A DNA stretch of 37,488 bases from positions 1 to 37,488 of the forward strand of contig NZ_FQZD01000036.1 of the NCBI RefSeq assembly GCF_900141835.1, read 5' to 3'. This document shows, piece by piece, positions 7,082 to 14,884 of the stretch (its first letter is position 1; each line of letters opens with the position of its first letter). The notes beneath the pieces are model-generated. The model searched no databases, was not told the origin of the DNA, and saw only the letters and a program-made list of their open reading frames with translations. The DNA is from Propionispora hippei DSM 15287. GTDB taxonomy: Bacteria > Bacillota > Negativicutes > Propionisporales > Propionisporaceae. The translations under genes and the position numbers were made by a program.

Positions 7082-8251
7082 CTAGCGGGATAGCCGCTTG
7101 ACGAAACAGGCAATGCGCTCCAGAGCCTCGGCCAGATTGTCGCTGGAGGTGGCGTAGGAACAGCGGACAAAGCCTTCGCCGCAGATGCCGAAGGCATCGC
7201 CGGGGACTAAAGCCACTTTCTCTGCTTTCAACAATTGTTCGGCAAAAGCCAAGGACGACAAGCCGGTCTCCTTAATAGAAGGAAAGATGTAAAAGGCGCC
7301 CTTAGGCTCAAAACAGGCTAAACCGGCGTTGTGCAGACCGTCCAGCATGAGTCGCCGGCGGAAGTTGTACTCGCCGACCATCTGCTGTACAGCCTTTTCG
7401 CCGCGCCGCAGGGCTTCAATAGCGGCGATCTGGGCGGTTATCGGCGCGCAAAGCATGGTATACTGATGAATTTTAGTCATGGCCGCAATAAAATCGGGGT
7501 TGCCCATAGCATAGCCGATGCGCCAGCCGGTCATGGCGTAGGCCTTAGAAAAACCATCCAGCAAAATGGTACGGTCTTTCATATCCGGCAGGGAAGCAAA
7601 ACAGGTGTGTTGGCCGTCATAGGTCAGCTTACCGTAGATTTCGTCGGAAACAACAATGAGATCGTGCTTTTTGGCAAAACCGGCGATTTTTTCAAGCTCC
7701 TCCCGGGGCATAACGGCACCGGTGGGATTGTTGGGATAGCCGATAATTAATAGTTTGGTACGGGGGGTGACCCGGCTTTCCAGTTGCTCCACGGTCACCC
7801 GGAATTCTGTTTCCAGAGTGGTCGATACAGGTACCGGAATGCCACCGGCCAGGGTGACGCAGGCCTTGTACGATACATAGCAGGGCTCCGGGATTAGGAC
7901 CTCGTCGCCGGGACAAAGCAAAGCCCGCATAGCCAGGTCAAGCGCTTCGCTTACGCCGACCGTGACCAGAATTTCATTGCGTGGATTATAGGTAACGCCG
8001 AACTCATTTTGTTTGAGCCGGGCAATTTCTTCCCGAAGCTCCAGTAGGCCAAAGTTGGAAGTGTAAGATGTATAGCCGCGGTGCAGGCCGTCGACACAAC
8101 TGTCGCGGATATGCCAGGGTGTAATGAAGTCAGGCTCGCCTACTCCCAACGAAATGACATCGTCCATTTCCGAAACGATATCGAAAAAACGCCGGATGCC
8201 GGAGGGCGGGATGGAGTTGACTGCTGGTGAGATGCGCTCAGACCAGTTCAT
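7082..8251 (-). CDS. Class I/II PLP-dependent aminotransferase (PatA/YugH-like; probable alanine-forming)
   Basis: 389 residues with all fold-type I aminotransferase signatures: GVGEPDF near the start, NNPTG (N174-G178), DEIY (203-206), the PLP lysine K236 in DGFSKAYAMTGWRIGY, and an Arg in FVRCSYA near the C-terminus for substrate carboxylate binding. It is closest in style to Bacillus PatA/YugH. It overlaps the upstream Lrp gene by 4 bases (ATGA), so the two are translationally coupled. Their shared T-box leader appears to sense uncharged tRNA-Ala, which points to glutamate-pyruvate transamination for alanine synthesis. That substrate is inferred from regulation, not from active-site residues. 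Confidence 0.92.
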   Translation of the reverse strand: MNWSERISPAVNSIPPSGIRRFFDIVSEMDDVISLGVGEPDFITPWHIRDSCVDGLHRGYTSYTSNFGLLELREEIARLKQNEFGVTYNPRNEILVTVGVSEALDLAMRALLCPGDEVLIPEPCYVSYKACVTLAGGIPVPVSTTLETEFRVTVEQLESRVTPRTKLLIIGYPNNPTGAVMPREELEKIAGFAKKHDLIVVSDEIYGKLTYDGQHTCFASLPDMKDRTILLDGFSKAYAMTGWRIGYAMGNPDFIAAMTKIHQYTMLCAPITAQIAAIEALRRGEKAVQQMVGEYNFRRRLMLDGLHNAGLACFEPKGAFYIFPSIKETGLSSLAFAEQLLKAEKVALVPGDAFGICGEGFVRCSYATSSDNLAEALERIACFVKRLSR

Positions 8252-8727
8252 GGCGATACCACCAGCCGGTGATCAGCTTCCCGGTCATCCATGATCACAT
8301 GGGCTTCTTTGTACTTTTTCAGCATAAAATGTGTGGTTGTGCTGACGACGCCGTCAATAGTGGAGAGCTTGGTGGATACGAAGTTGGCCACTTCCTTGAG
8401 CGAACTGCCCTCGATCATGGCCAGCAGGTCATAGGCGCCGGACATCAGATACAGGCTGCGTACTTCGGGAAACCGGTAAATACGTTCGGCTACCGAATCA
8501 AAACCGACTTCGCGCTGCGGCGTTATTTTTACGGCGATAATGGCGGTGACACTATCCACACCTGCCTTATCCCAGTTGATGATCGTGTGGTATTTCACGA
8601 TGATCTTTTCATTTTCCAGCCGCTTGATGGCTTTTTCAATTTCCGACTGAGGCTTGTTCAGCATGACCGCCAGTTGGTCAAGCGGCAGGGTATGGTCCTT
8701 TTCTAAGAGCTCTAATAATTCAATCAT
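8248..8727 (-). CDS. Lrp/AsnC-family transcriptional regulator
   Basis: 159 residues. The N-terminal helix-turn-helix covers about 1-50 (LPLDQLAVMLNKPQSEIEKA, IKRLENEKII). The C-terminal RAM (amino-acid-binding) domain covers about 60-150, with the characteristic FPEVRSLYLMSGAYDLLAMI strand-turn. ATG 8727 is preceded by a good AAGGAGG. It overlaps the aminotransferase gene by 4 bases. The pair mirrors Bacillus yugG-yugH. Its ligand is likely an amino acid; alanine is suggested by the T-box upstream (inference). Confidence 0.93.
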   Translation of the reverse strand: MIELLELLEKDHTLPLDQLAVMLNKPQSEIEKAIKRLENEKIIVKYHTIINWDKAGVDSVTAIIAVKITPQREVGFDSVAERIYRFPEVRSLYLMSGAYDLLAMIEGSSLKEVANFVSTKLSTIDGVVSTTTHFMLKKYKEAHVIMDDREADHRLVVSP

Positions 8728-8749
8728 GTAAAAAACCTCCTTATAAAAT

Positions 8750-8990
8750 AAAAAAATCCCGTCCTGAAAAGGACGAGAAAATATTCCCGTGGTACCACCT
8801 AGTTTAGCCTGTGGGGCTCACTTTTTCCTGTTAACGCCAGGCTACGGCCATGCTTACTATTAGTTTTCCGCAGGCTGTTCGAGGGTGGCATTCCGTAGCG
8901 GTTCCTGCGCCGGCTCACACCTTACCCGGCTCTCTGAAGAGGACACGCGATACGTACTCTCCCTGTCATCACATTCACATTAAGTCATTT
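8750..8990 (-). promoter_or_regulatory. T-box riboswitch, specifier GCC (tRNA-Ala)
   Basis: Read on the minus strand, Stem I holds the GGGAGAGTA and AGAGAG...GGTGTGAGCC elements. The specifier region GAA-T-GCC-ACC-CTCGAA follows, then the antiterminator AGGTGGTACCACGG (8786-8801) and a terminator (CGTCCT/AGGACG then T-run, 8751-8775). Aligned with the thrS and pheS leaders in this window, the codon in the specifier position is GCC (Ala). The antiterminator bulge TGGT would pair with an A discriminator base, as in tRNA-Ala, and not with the U of tRNA-Cys. That argues against reading TGC. Confidence 0.88.
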
Positions 8991-8996
8991 TTGAAT

Positions 8997-9025
8997 ATAG
9001 TATCATAGTAATTTTATTATTGCAA
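8997..9025 (-). promoter_or_regulatory. Promoter of the T-box/Lrp/aminotransferase operon
   Basis: On the minus strand TTGCAA (9025-9020) and TACTAT (9002-8997) are 17 bp apart and lie just before the T-box leader. The boxes are reasonable but not consensus. The region is divergent from ytxC. Confidence 0.55.
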
Positions 9026-9136
9026 GTACAGTCTGTCCGTATAAAAATGTTTTTTGCACGGACAGACGATAGCCTGCCCGTTTTTGTATGCAAATATTTT
9101 TTAGTACATATAATACATTAGAAGGGAGTGAGGTTC

Positions 9137-10048
9137 TTGAAATTGCTTTCTGTAGGCTTGACCGGAGCAACAGATGAGATTCGGGTAAAACTTCAGAAAG
9201 ATTGTGTTGCATTGGCGCAGGAAGGATTTCAGGTCGCGATAGATGAAACCAGCAAAGGTAATTATACCTTTCTTGGTTGCAATGTCGTCGACGGTGAGCT
9301 ATCCTTCCGCAGCTATGAACGCATCAAGCAGCTCTTGAAGGATTATGTGGCTCAAATCGTTTCCGAATTGATTGTGGCCGATGAAGAAAAGAATATTATC
9401 CGCAAGATCATTAACCAGAACTACCATTACTTCAACGAGGAAGAACGGGCGGCTGTTTATGAGAACACCCTGAAAGCATTAAACGGGAATAAAACAAATG
9501 TCATTGATTTCAGCCTGGTTGACCGCCGCAAGCAAATATTGTCAAGACTGACCGATTATTTGGATCATCATCACGAATTGGTGGTGGAAGGATTTATCAA
9601 CTTTCGCCTGAAAGATTATCGCGAAGAACTGGTCCATCTGGTGGATGATGTGGTTGAGGACTTCATGATGGAACTGGAATATAAAGAATTCATCCGTGTA
9701 CTGCGTTATTTTGTCGATATACAGGAACCCCAGGCGGATGAAGTGCACATAGTGATCGATCCTGAAGGAGTCTTTAAAATTATTGACACGGCAGGTAATT
9801 CCATCCACAATCAGTACCTTGAGAGCTATATCAGTCAGAGCGCGGACGAAATTAATTATGGGGACCTCCTGGTTACCGCTTTAATCACCCTGGCACCGCA
9901 AGAGATCGTCCTGCATGGCTGCGACCCACAAAAAACGCAGGATACGGTCGAGATCATCAAAAATATATTTGAGGGCCGTGTGACAATCTGCAAAGGCTGC
10001 AGTCTTTGCCGGCCGTATGTTTTGGGAAATATTACGCCCGATAATTGA
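9137..10048 (+). CDS. ytxC: YtxC-family sporulation-associated protein
   Basis: About 303 residues, matching the YtxC family in length and in position directly upstream of thrS, as in Bacillus and Clostridia. Visible features are a charged helical middle (residues about 70-190), a later VHIVIDPEGVFKIID strand region, and a Cys-containing tail, CKGCSLCRPY. Its molecular role is unknown; the family is linked to sporulation. A GTG at 9128 overlaps the ribosome site AAGGGAG (9122-9128). TTG at 9137, spaced 8 bases, is therefore the likely start. The stop codon lies inside the -35 box of the thrS promoter. Confidence 0.82.
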   Translation: MKLLSVGLTGATDEIRVKLQKDCVALAQEGFQVAIDETSKGNYTFLGCNVVDGELSFRSYERIKQLLKDYVAQIVSELIVADEEKNIIRKIINQNYHYFNEEERAAVYENTLKALNGNKTNVIDFSLVDRRKQILSRLTDYLDHHHELVVEGFINFRLKDYREELVHLVDDVVEDFMMELEYKEFIRVLRYFVDIQEPQADEVHIVIDPEGVFKIIDTAGNSIHNQYLESYISQSADEINYGDLLVTALITLAPQEIVLHGCDPQKTQDTVEIIKNIFEGRVTICKGCSLCRPYVLGNITPDN

Positions 10049-10073
10049 CAACAGGCAAGGGATCAGCTATAAT
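10045..10073 (+). promoter_or_regulatory. Consensus sigma-A promoter of thrS
   Basis: TTGACA (10045-10050), exactly 17 bases, then TATAAT (10068-10073): a full-consensus vegetative promoter. The ytxC TGA stop is embedded in the -35 box. Transcription would begin about 10080, at the start of the T-box leader. Confidence 0.92.
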
Positions 10074-10084
10074 TTAGGAAATGT

Positions 10085-10330
10085 AATAGTAAGGTAAAAG
10101 TAATGACGAGGATATGGCAATAAGCAAGGCGTTGCAGAGAGAAGATGCCACCGGCTGCAAGCATCTTTAACGTAGCTACCTATTGTTACCGCCTCCGAAC
10201 TGTCCGGTTGAAGCCGGACCGGGTTATATGTCCGTTAGCATAGCATATACGAGATGAGTTTTTTAAACTAATCAGGGTGGAACCGCGGGTATACTCCCGT
10301 CCCTATGTGGGACGGGAGTTTTCTATTTTT
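10085..10330 (+). promoter_or_regulatory. T-box riboswitch of thrS, specifier ACC (Thr)
   Basis: Stem I has GTTGCAGAGAGAAG. The specifier loop reads GTT-ACC-GCC-TCCGAA, giving Thr codon ACC. The antiterminator is AGGGTGGAACCGCGG (10274-10288). An 11-bp terminator, ACTCCCGTCCC/GGGACGGGAGT (10303-10329), is followed by T's. The bulge TGGA predicts a U discriminator base, as expected for tRNA-Thr. Uncharged tRNA-Thr should allow readthrough into thrS. Confidence 0.95.
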
Positions 10331-10365
10331 GTCAGCTTTTAGTTTTTATTTAGGAGGGATAACAA

Positions 10366-12276
10366 ATGGGACATATTCACATTGAGTTAAACAACGGCTC
10401 GATTCGGGAAGTGGAAGCCAACCAGACACTGGGAGAAGTGGCGCAGTCAATCAGCCGCAGTCTGGCTAAAACCGCATTGGCGGCAAAAGTGGACGGCAAG
10501 GTGGTAGACCTGGCCTGCCGGCTAACCAAGAACGCTAAAGTGGAGTTTCTGACTTTTGAAGATCAGGAAGGGAAAAATGCTTTACGGCATAGTGCTTCCC
10601 ACATAATGGCTCAGGCGGTAAAACGGCTGTATAGCGATGTGCAGATAGCTATCGGTCCGGCGATTGCCAACGGTTTTTACTATGACTTTGATGCGCCCGT
10701 TACATTTACTCCGGAGGATTTAGCCCGTATTCAGGCTGAGATGGAGCGCATCGTGAAAGAAGACCTGCCGATTGAACGGATGGAAATGGAGCGCGCCGAG
10801 GCAGTCCGGTTCTTTGAGGAAAAAGGTGAGTCTTACAAGGTGGAACTGATTCGCGACCTGCCGGAAGATGCCGTCATTTCTTTATACCGTCAGGGCGAGT
10901 TTGTTGATTTATGCGCCGGCCCCCATGTAGCATCCACTGGCAAGGTCAAGGCGATTAAGCTGCAAACGTTAGCGGGAGCTTACTGGCGCGGCGATGAAAA
11001 GCGCAAAATGCTGCAGCGGATATACGGAACGGCCTTTGAGAAAAAAGCCGAACTGGACGCCTACCTTACCATGCTGGAAGAAGCCGCTAAACGGGATCAT
11101 CGCAAGCTGGGCCGCGAACTGGACCTCTTTAGCATTCAGGATGAGGGGCCGGGCTTCCCGTTCTTCCACCCCAAAGGTATGATTATCCGCAACGAACTGG
11201 AAACTTTCTGGCGTAAGCTGCATGTAAAATACGGCTATCAGGAAATCAAAACGCCGATTATTCTCAGTCAGAAGCTATGGCAGCAATCGGGCCACTGGGA
11301 TCATTACCGGGACAATATGTATTTTACCCAAATTGATGACGAAGGCTATGCCGTTAAACCGATGAACTGTCCCGGCGGTATTTTGGTATATCGCACCCAG
11401 CATCACAGCTACCGTGACCTGCCCTTACGTACGGCCGAACTGGGTCTGGTGCACCGCCATGAACTGTCTGGCGCCTTGCACGGCTTGATGCGGGTACGCA
11501 GCTTCACCCAGGATGACGCCCATATCTTCATGCTGCCGTCGCAGATCAAGACCGAGATTAAAGGGGTTATTGATTTGTTTAACCAGGTGTACAGCACTTT
11601 TGGCCTGTCCTATCACGCTGAACTGAGCACAAAGCCGGAAAAGGCAATGGGCAATGATGAGATTTGGGAAGTGGCAACCAAGGCTTTGCAGGAAGCCCTG
11701 GAAGAGTGCGGTATGGATTATAAAATCAATCCTGGCGACGGTGCGTTTTATGGTCCGAAAATTGATTTTCATCTGAAAGATTCTATCGGCCGTACCTGGC
11801 AGTGCGGTACTATCCAACTGGACATGCTGCTGCCGGAGAAGTTTGATCTGAACTATATCGGCGAGGACGGACAAAAACACCGTCCGGTTATGATCCATCG
11901 CGTGGCTTACGGCAGCATGGAGCGGTTTATCGGCATTCTGATCGAGCATTATGCCGGAGCCTTCCCGGCCTGGCTGGCGCCGGTGCAGGTTAAACTGCTG
12001 CCTATTACCGACCGCCATGTCGCTTATGCCCAGGCCGTTGCGCAGCAAATGCGGGGGCAGGACATCCGGGTGGAAATTGACGACCGGAATGAAAAAATCG
12101 GCTACAAGATCCGGGAAGCTCAGGTGCAAAAAGTGCCGTATACACTGGTGGTTGGTGACAAGGAGCAGGAAACGAACAGTGTTGCCGTGCGCAAAAGAGG
12201 CCAGGGCGACCTGGGCAGCCAGCCGGTAGCGGAGTTTATGGCCCAGTTGCTTAAAGAAATCAGTGAGAAAAACTAG
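10366..12276 (+). CDS. thrS: Threonyl-tRNA synthetase
   Basis: 636 residues, full length. Domain order: N-terminal TGS (1-62); the editing/SAD domain with HSASH (H75, H79) and its later C-x3-H in CAGPHV; the class II core with GFPFFHPKGMIIRNELE (motif 1 area), the zinc Cys in KPMNCPGG, and the motif 2 region RVRSFTQDDAHIF; then the motif 3 region HRVAYGSMERFIGILIEHY and the C-terminal anticodon-binding domain. It charges tRNA-Thr and clears Ser-tRNA-Thr. AGGAGGG lies 8 bases before ATG 10366. It is controlled by the T-box just upstream. Confidence 0.98.
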   Translation: MGHIHIELNNGSIREVEANQTLGEVAQSISRSLAKTALAAKVDGKVVDLACRLTKNAKVEFLTFEDQEGKNALRHSASHIMAQAVKRLYSDVQIAIGPAIANGFYYDFDAPVTFTPEDLARIQAEMERIVKEDLPIERMEMERAEAVRFFEEKGESYKVELIRDLPEDAVISLYRQGEFVDLCAGPHVASTGKVKAIKLQTLAGAYWRGDEKRKMLQRIYGTAFEKKAELDAYLTMLEEAAKRDHRKLGRELDLFSIQDEGPGFPFFHPKGMIIRNELETFWRKLHVKYGYQEIKTPIILSQKLWQQSGHWDHYRDNMYFTQIDDEGYAVKPMNCPGGILVYRTQHHSYRDLPLRTAELGLVHRHELSGALHGLMRVRSFTQDDAHIFMLPSQIKTEIKGVIDLFNQVYSTFGLSYHAELSTKPEKAMGNDEIWEVATKALQEALEECGMDYKINPGDGAFYGPKIDFHLKDSIGRTWQCGTIQLDMLLPEKFDLNYIGEDGQKHRPVMIHRVAYGSMERFIGILIEHYAGAFPAWLAPVQVKLLPITDRHVAYAQAVAQQMRGQDIRVEIDDRNEKIGYKIREAQVQKVPYTLVVGDKEQETNSVAVRKRGQGDLGSQPVAEFMAQLLKEISEKN

Positions 12277-12284
12277 AAAATAGC

Positions 12285-12313
12285 TTGACTTGTAAACTTT
12301 TGAATGATATTAT
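12285..12313 (+). promoter_or_regulatory. Promoter of the infC-rpmI-rplT operon
   Basis: TTGACT (12285-12290), a 17-base spacer, and TATTAT (12308-12313), nearly consensus. It starts 8 bases after the thrS stop and just before the L20-type leader. Confidence 0.85.
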
Positions 12314-12324
12314 AGTCAAGTGAA

Positions 12325-12445
12325 GAATAGTAGTAAGCAGAAGCCATCCGCTTCTCACCTTACAACGGAAAGTTCGTAAGGTCTATATGGGCATGATGTA
12401 TGTTTATGCTTTTTGGCGGATGGTAGTATATACCATCCGTTTTTT
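12325..12445 (+). promoter_or_regulatory. L20-type autoregulatory leader with attenuator
   Basis: The terminator hairpin is CGGATGGTA (12417-12425) with TACCATCCG (12431-12439), followed by six T's. An upstream segment, CCATCCGC (12344-12351), is exactly complementary to GCGGATGG (12416-12423) and can act as the competing antiterminator strand. This leader position and logic match the known L20 (rplT) autoregulation of infC-rpmI-rplT in Firmicutes. Excess L20 is expected to promote termination. Confidence 0.82.
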
Positions 12446-12484
12446 AGTTTTTTATAGTTCGTAAATAAGTGGAGGTGAGTGGCA

Positions 12485-13003
12485 ATTAGCAAAGAGAGTT
12501 TAAAGATCAATGAGGAAATTCGGGCCAGGGAAGTTCGGGTGGTCGGCAGCAATGGCGATCAGTTGGGCGTTATGTTGACCAGAGAGGCCTTGCGCATTGC
12601 TGGTGAGCAGCATCTTGACCTGGTGGAGGTGGCCCCTACCGCCAAACCGCCGGTTTGTCGCATTATGGATTTCGGTAAGTTCAAGTATGAACAGCAGAAA
12701 CGCGACAAAGAAGCCAAGAAGAAACAAAAAGTGGTTACGGTAAAAGAAGTAAAGCTTCGCCCCAATATTGAGGATCATGATTTCAATGTTAAGCTGAAAA
12801 ACGCTCAGCGTTTTCTGCAGGACGGCGATAAGGTCAAGGTAACCATTATGTTCCGTGGCCGGGAACTTTCTCATCCGGAGCTGGGGAAACAGGTTTTACT
12901 CAAAATGGCCGCTGAATTGAAAGAGATGGTCAATGTTGAGCGGGAACCCAAGCTGGAAGGAAAAAATATGATTATGATTTTGGCAGCTAAACCACATAGC
13001 TAA
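12485..13003 (+). CDS. infC: Translation initiation factor IF-3, probable AUU start
   Basis: 172 residues, with the conserved N-domain [20 protein letters not shown], then the linker and C-domain ([46 protein letters not shown]). IF-3 binds the 30S subunit and discriminates start codons. The ribosome site GGAGGTGA (12471-12478) abuts a GTG at 12479, leaving no spacing. ATT at 12485 is spaced 9 bases from GGAGG and gives the usual IF-3 N-terminus ([12 protein letters not shown]). An AUU start is known for infC in other bacteria and lets IF-3 repress its own synthesis. Confidence 0.96.
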   Translation: MSKESLKINEEIRAREVRVVGSNGDQLGVMLTREALRIAGEQHLDLVEVAPTAKPPVCRIMDFGKFKYEQQKRDKEAKKKQKVVTVKEVKLRPNIEDHDFNVKLKNAQRFLQDGDKVKVTIMFRGRELSHPELGKQVLLKMAAELKEMVNVEREPKLEGKNMIMILAAKPHS

Positions 13004-13031
13004 GCCTTATAATTTAGAAGGAGGATCCACC

Positions 13032-13229
13032 ATGCCTAAAATAAAAACACGCAGAAGTGCCGCAAAACGTTTTAAAGTCACAGGCTCCGGCGAATTCAAA
13101 CGCGCTAAAGCCTTTAAAAGCCATATTTTGGAGAAAAAATCTCCGTCCCGTAAACGCAATTTGCGTAAAGCGGCTCTGGTCAGCAAATCCGATCATGAGC
13201 GCGTAGCAAAAATGCTTCCTTACGCTTAA
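13032..13229 (+). CDS. rpmI: 50S ribosomal protein L35
   Basis: 65 residues, basic, beginning [20 protein letters not shown] and containing the family's [15 protein letters not shown] run. AAGGAGG lies 7 bases before the ATG. It sits between infC and rplT in the standard order and is co-transcribed with them. Confidence 0.98.
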   Translation: MPKIKTRRSAAKRFKVTGSGEFKRAKAFKSHILEKKSPSRKRNLRKAALVSKSDHERVAKMLPYA

Positions 13230-13264
13230 TTTTCCATACTTAACTTAAACAGGGGGTAAACAAC

Positions 13265-13624
13265 ATGCCAAGAGTTAAAAAAGGCGTGACTGCACATAGA
13301 CGTCATAAAAAGATATTAAAACTGGCGAAAGGCTACAGAGGAGCCAAGAGCAAACAGTTTAAAAAGGCCAATGAAACGGTTATGAAGGCGCTGTATTATG
13401 CCCGCCGTGACCGTCGTGCCAAAAAAGGCGAATTCCGCAGATTGTGGATTGCCCGTATTAATGCGGCTGCCCGCACCAACGGCATTTCTTACAGCCAGTT
13501 GATGAACGGCCTGAAAAAAGCCGGTGTGGAAGTAAACCGTAAAATGTTGGCAGAGCTTGCTGTAAGCGACAGTGCGGCCTTTGGTTCGTTAGTGGCTGCT
13601 GCGAAAGAGCAATTGGCCAAGTAA
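13265..13624 (+). CDS. rplT: 50S ribosomal protein L20
   Basis: 119 residues, very basic N-terminal extension ([20 protein letters not shown]), then the conserved [14 protein letters not shown] and [20 protein letters not shown] segments. It is an early 50S assembly protein and the likely repressor acting on the leader at 12325-12445. The operon ends at the terminator that follows. Confidence 0.98.
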   Translation: MPRVKKGVTAHRRHKKILKLAKGYRGAKSKQFKKANETVMKALYYARRDRRAKKGEFRRLWIARINAAARTNGISYSQLMNGLKKAGVEVNRKMLAELAVSDSAAFGSLVAAAKEQLAK

Positions 13625-13627
13625 GAT

Positions 13628-13654
13628 AAATCCGGAGCAATCCGGATTTTTTTA
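13628..13654 (+). terminator. Terminator of infC-rpmI-rplT
   Basis: AAATCCGG (13628-13635) pairs with CCGGATTT (13642-13649) across a 6-base loop and runs into a T-tract, 4 bases past the rplT stop. Confidence 0.88.
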
Positions 13655-13691
13655 CATAACCGGAGATTCTAAAAAGGAGTGTTCCGACTCT

Positions 13692-14525
13692 ATGCTGGAA
13701 CGTATCAACAGCTTGCAAAACCAATATGTCAAACTGGCTGCCTCCTTAAGGGGAAAAAAGTACCGCGAGGAAACAGGACTTTTTGCCGCAGAAGGGATCC
13801 GGCTGGTCGAAGAAGCGGCGCAATCGGACTATTGCATTGATTTGTGCCTGTGTACCGAGAAAGTGGCCCGGAGCGAACGGGGACAGGCTATTCTCGCTGC
13901 TTTGGGGCAGAAGAATATCCGGTTGCTGGAGGTTAGTGAGAGCGTCTATGCTAAAATAAGCGATACCGAGCAACCCCAGGGAATTATGGCGCTTGTACAA
14001 AAGAAACGTTTTTGTTTGCGGGAAGTAGCTGACCGGCAGGGGGCTCCGCTCTGGGTGGTGCTGGATCACCTCCAGGACCCGGGCAATGTGGGCGCCGCCA
14101 TTCGCAGTGCCGATGCGGCCGGTTGTACGGCGGTTATCCTGTCGCCGGGCTGTGCCGATCCGTTTGCCGGCAAGACGGTACGAGCCAGTATGGGTTCCTT
14201 GTTCCACCTGCCTATACTAGAGCAGGTGGCTTTAGCGGATTTTTTCCGGTTCTGTAAAGAAACAGGCGTTACACTGCTGACCTCTTCGCTAACCTCCTCA
14301 GACGTTTACTTTGAGGTTGACTTTACGTCAGGCGTTGCCGTTATTTTCGGCAACGAAGGAAAGGGCGTCAGTCAGGAAAGCCTGGCGGCAGCCGATCAAA
14401 ACGTATATATTCCTTTGGTAGGGAAGGCCGAATCGCTTAATGTGTCGGCCGCCGTTTCCGTGATCCTTTACGAAGCGGTACGGCAGAGATATTACGGACA
14501 ACGGCAGGGAAAAAATGACCGGTAA
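13692..14525 (+). CDS. SpoU/TrmH-family RNA 2'-O-methyltransferase (YsgA-like)
   Basis: 277 residues. An N-terminal substrate-binding domain (about 1-105, with FAAEGIRLVEEA) is followed by a SPOUT knot domain carrying the three family motifs: VLDHLQDPGNVGAAIRSADA (motif 1), IFGNEGKGVS (motif 2) and IPLVGKAESLNVSAAVSVIL (motif 3). It transfers methyl from SAM to a ribose 2'-OH, probably in 23S rRNA. The exact nucleotide cannot be read from sequence. AAAAGGAG lies about 12 bases before ATG 13692. It sits between rplT and pheST, the usual place for ysgA in Firmicutes. Confidence 0.92.
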   Translation: MLERINSLQNQYVKLAASLRGKKYREETGLFAAEGIRLVEEAAQSDYCIDLCLCTEKVARSERGQAILAALGQKNIRLLEVSESVYAKISDTEQPQGIMALVQKKRFCLREVADRQGAPLWVVLDHLQDPGNVGAAIRSADAAGCTAVILSPGCADPFAGKTVRASMGSLFHLPILEQVALADFFRFCKETGVTLLTSSLTSSDVYFEVDFTSGVAVIFGNEGKGVSQESLAAADQNVYIPLVGKAESLNVSAAVSVILYEAVRQRYYGQRQGKNDR

Positions 14526-14550
14526 GTGTGAAGGTCAGCCTGGGGAACTA

Positions 14551-14700
14551 TTAATTCGCACCGCGTATACAGACGGATATTTTTTAGCCTAGCCGTGTCA
14601 GCAAAACCCTGGAATAGCCAATCTTTCCTTCGGTTTTGCTTTCTCGTCAGGTGAAAAATCTCTCGTCATGCCGGCAGGCTCAATAAATCAGCGGTTCCCT
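14551..14700 (+). repeat. Dispersed repeat R1, copy A
   Basis: A repeat unit of about 150 bp in the spacer after the methyltransferase gene. It starts TTAATT, has GACGGAT-TTTTT-GCCTRGC, then GTCAGCAAAACC, a variable loop, GGTTTTGCTTTC-YGTCAG, GAAAAA-TCTCTCG, GCCGGCAGG and AATCAGCGGTTCCC. The arms GCAAAACC/GGTTTTGC can pair. It aligns end to end with copy B (25888-26040, other strand) and closely with copies C and D. No open reading frame is conserved. Confidence 0.8.
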
Positions 14701-14728
14701 TGTAAATTGAGAATCTGTATGCTACAAT
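14700..14728 (+). promoter_or_regulatory. Promoter for yqzL and possibly the pheST leader
   Basis: TTGTAA (14700-14705), 17 bases, then TACAAT (14723-14728), immediately beyond repeat R1 copy A. I see no other good promoter between yqzL and the pheS T-box, so this one may drive both. Confidence 0.65.
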
Positions 14729-14772
14729 AGAAAAAAGTCCTGATACCGACATTAAATAGGGAGGGTGTGGTC

Positions 14773-14865
14773 TTGGTGTTGACCGCCGAATTCTTCTGGA
14801 AATTGTTTGTAACGACCGGTTCTATTGCTGCGTACTTATCTTATCGACAATTGATCATGCATTGA
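14773..14865 (+). CDS. yqzL: YqzL-family small protein (30 aa)
   Basis: A 30-codon gene with ribosome site AGGGAGGGT (14758-14766) and a TTG start at 14773 (GTG 14776 also possible). The product contains FFWKLFVTTGSIAAYLSYRQ. This matches the YqzL pattern (F-x-W-K-x-F-x-x-TG-x-I-x-x-YL-x-x) of tiny conserved Firmicutes proteins of unknown function. It lies between the R1 repeat and the pheS T-box, so its coding sequence occupies the presumed 5' part of the pheST transcript. Confidence 0.72.
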   Translation: MVLTAEFFWKLFVTTGSIAAYLSYRQLIMH

Positions 14866-14884
14866 TGGACTTTAATCGCGATGA

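Noticed and set aside
8880..8905. Reading the minus-strand T-box specifier as TGC (Cys)
   Set aside because: Alignment with the Thr and Phe leaders shifts the codon by one to GCC, and the antiterminator bulge TGGT does not fit the U discriminator of tRNA-Cys.
11425..12129. A 234-codon minus-strand open frame inside thrS
   Set aside because: It is antisense to the conserved thrS catalytic core, with no promoter or ribosome site.
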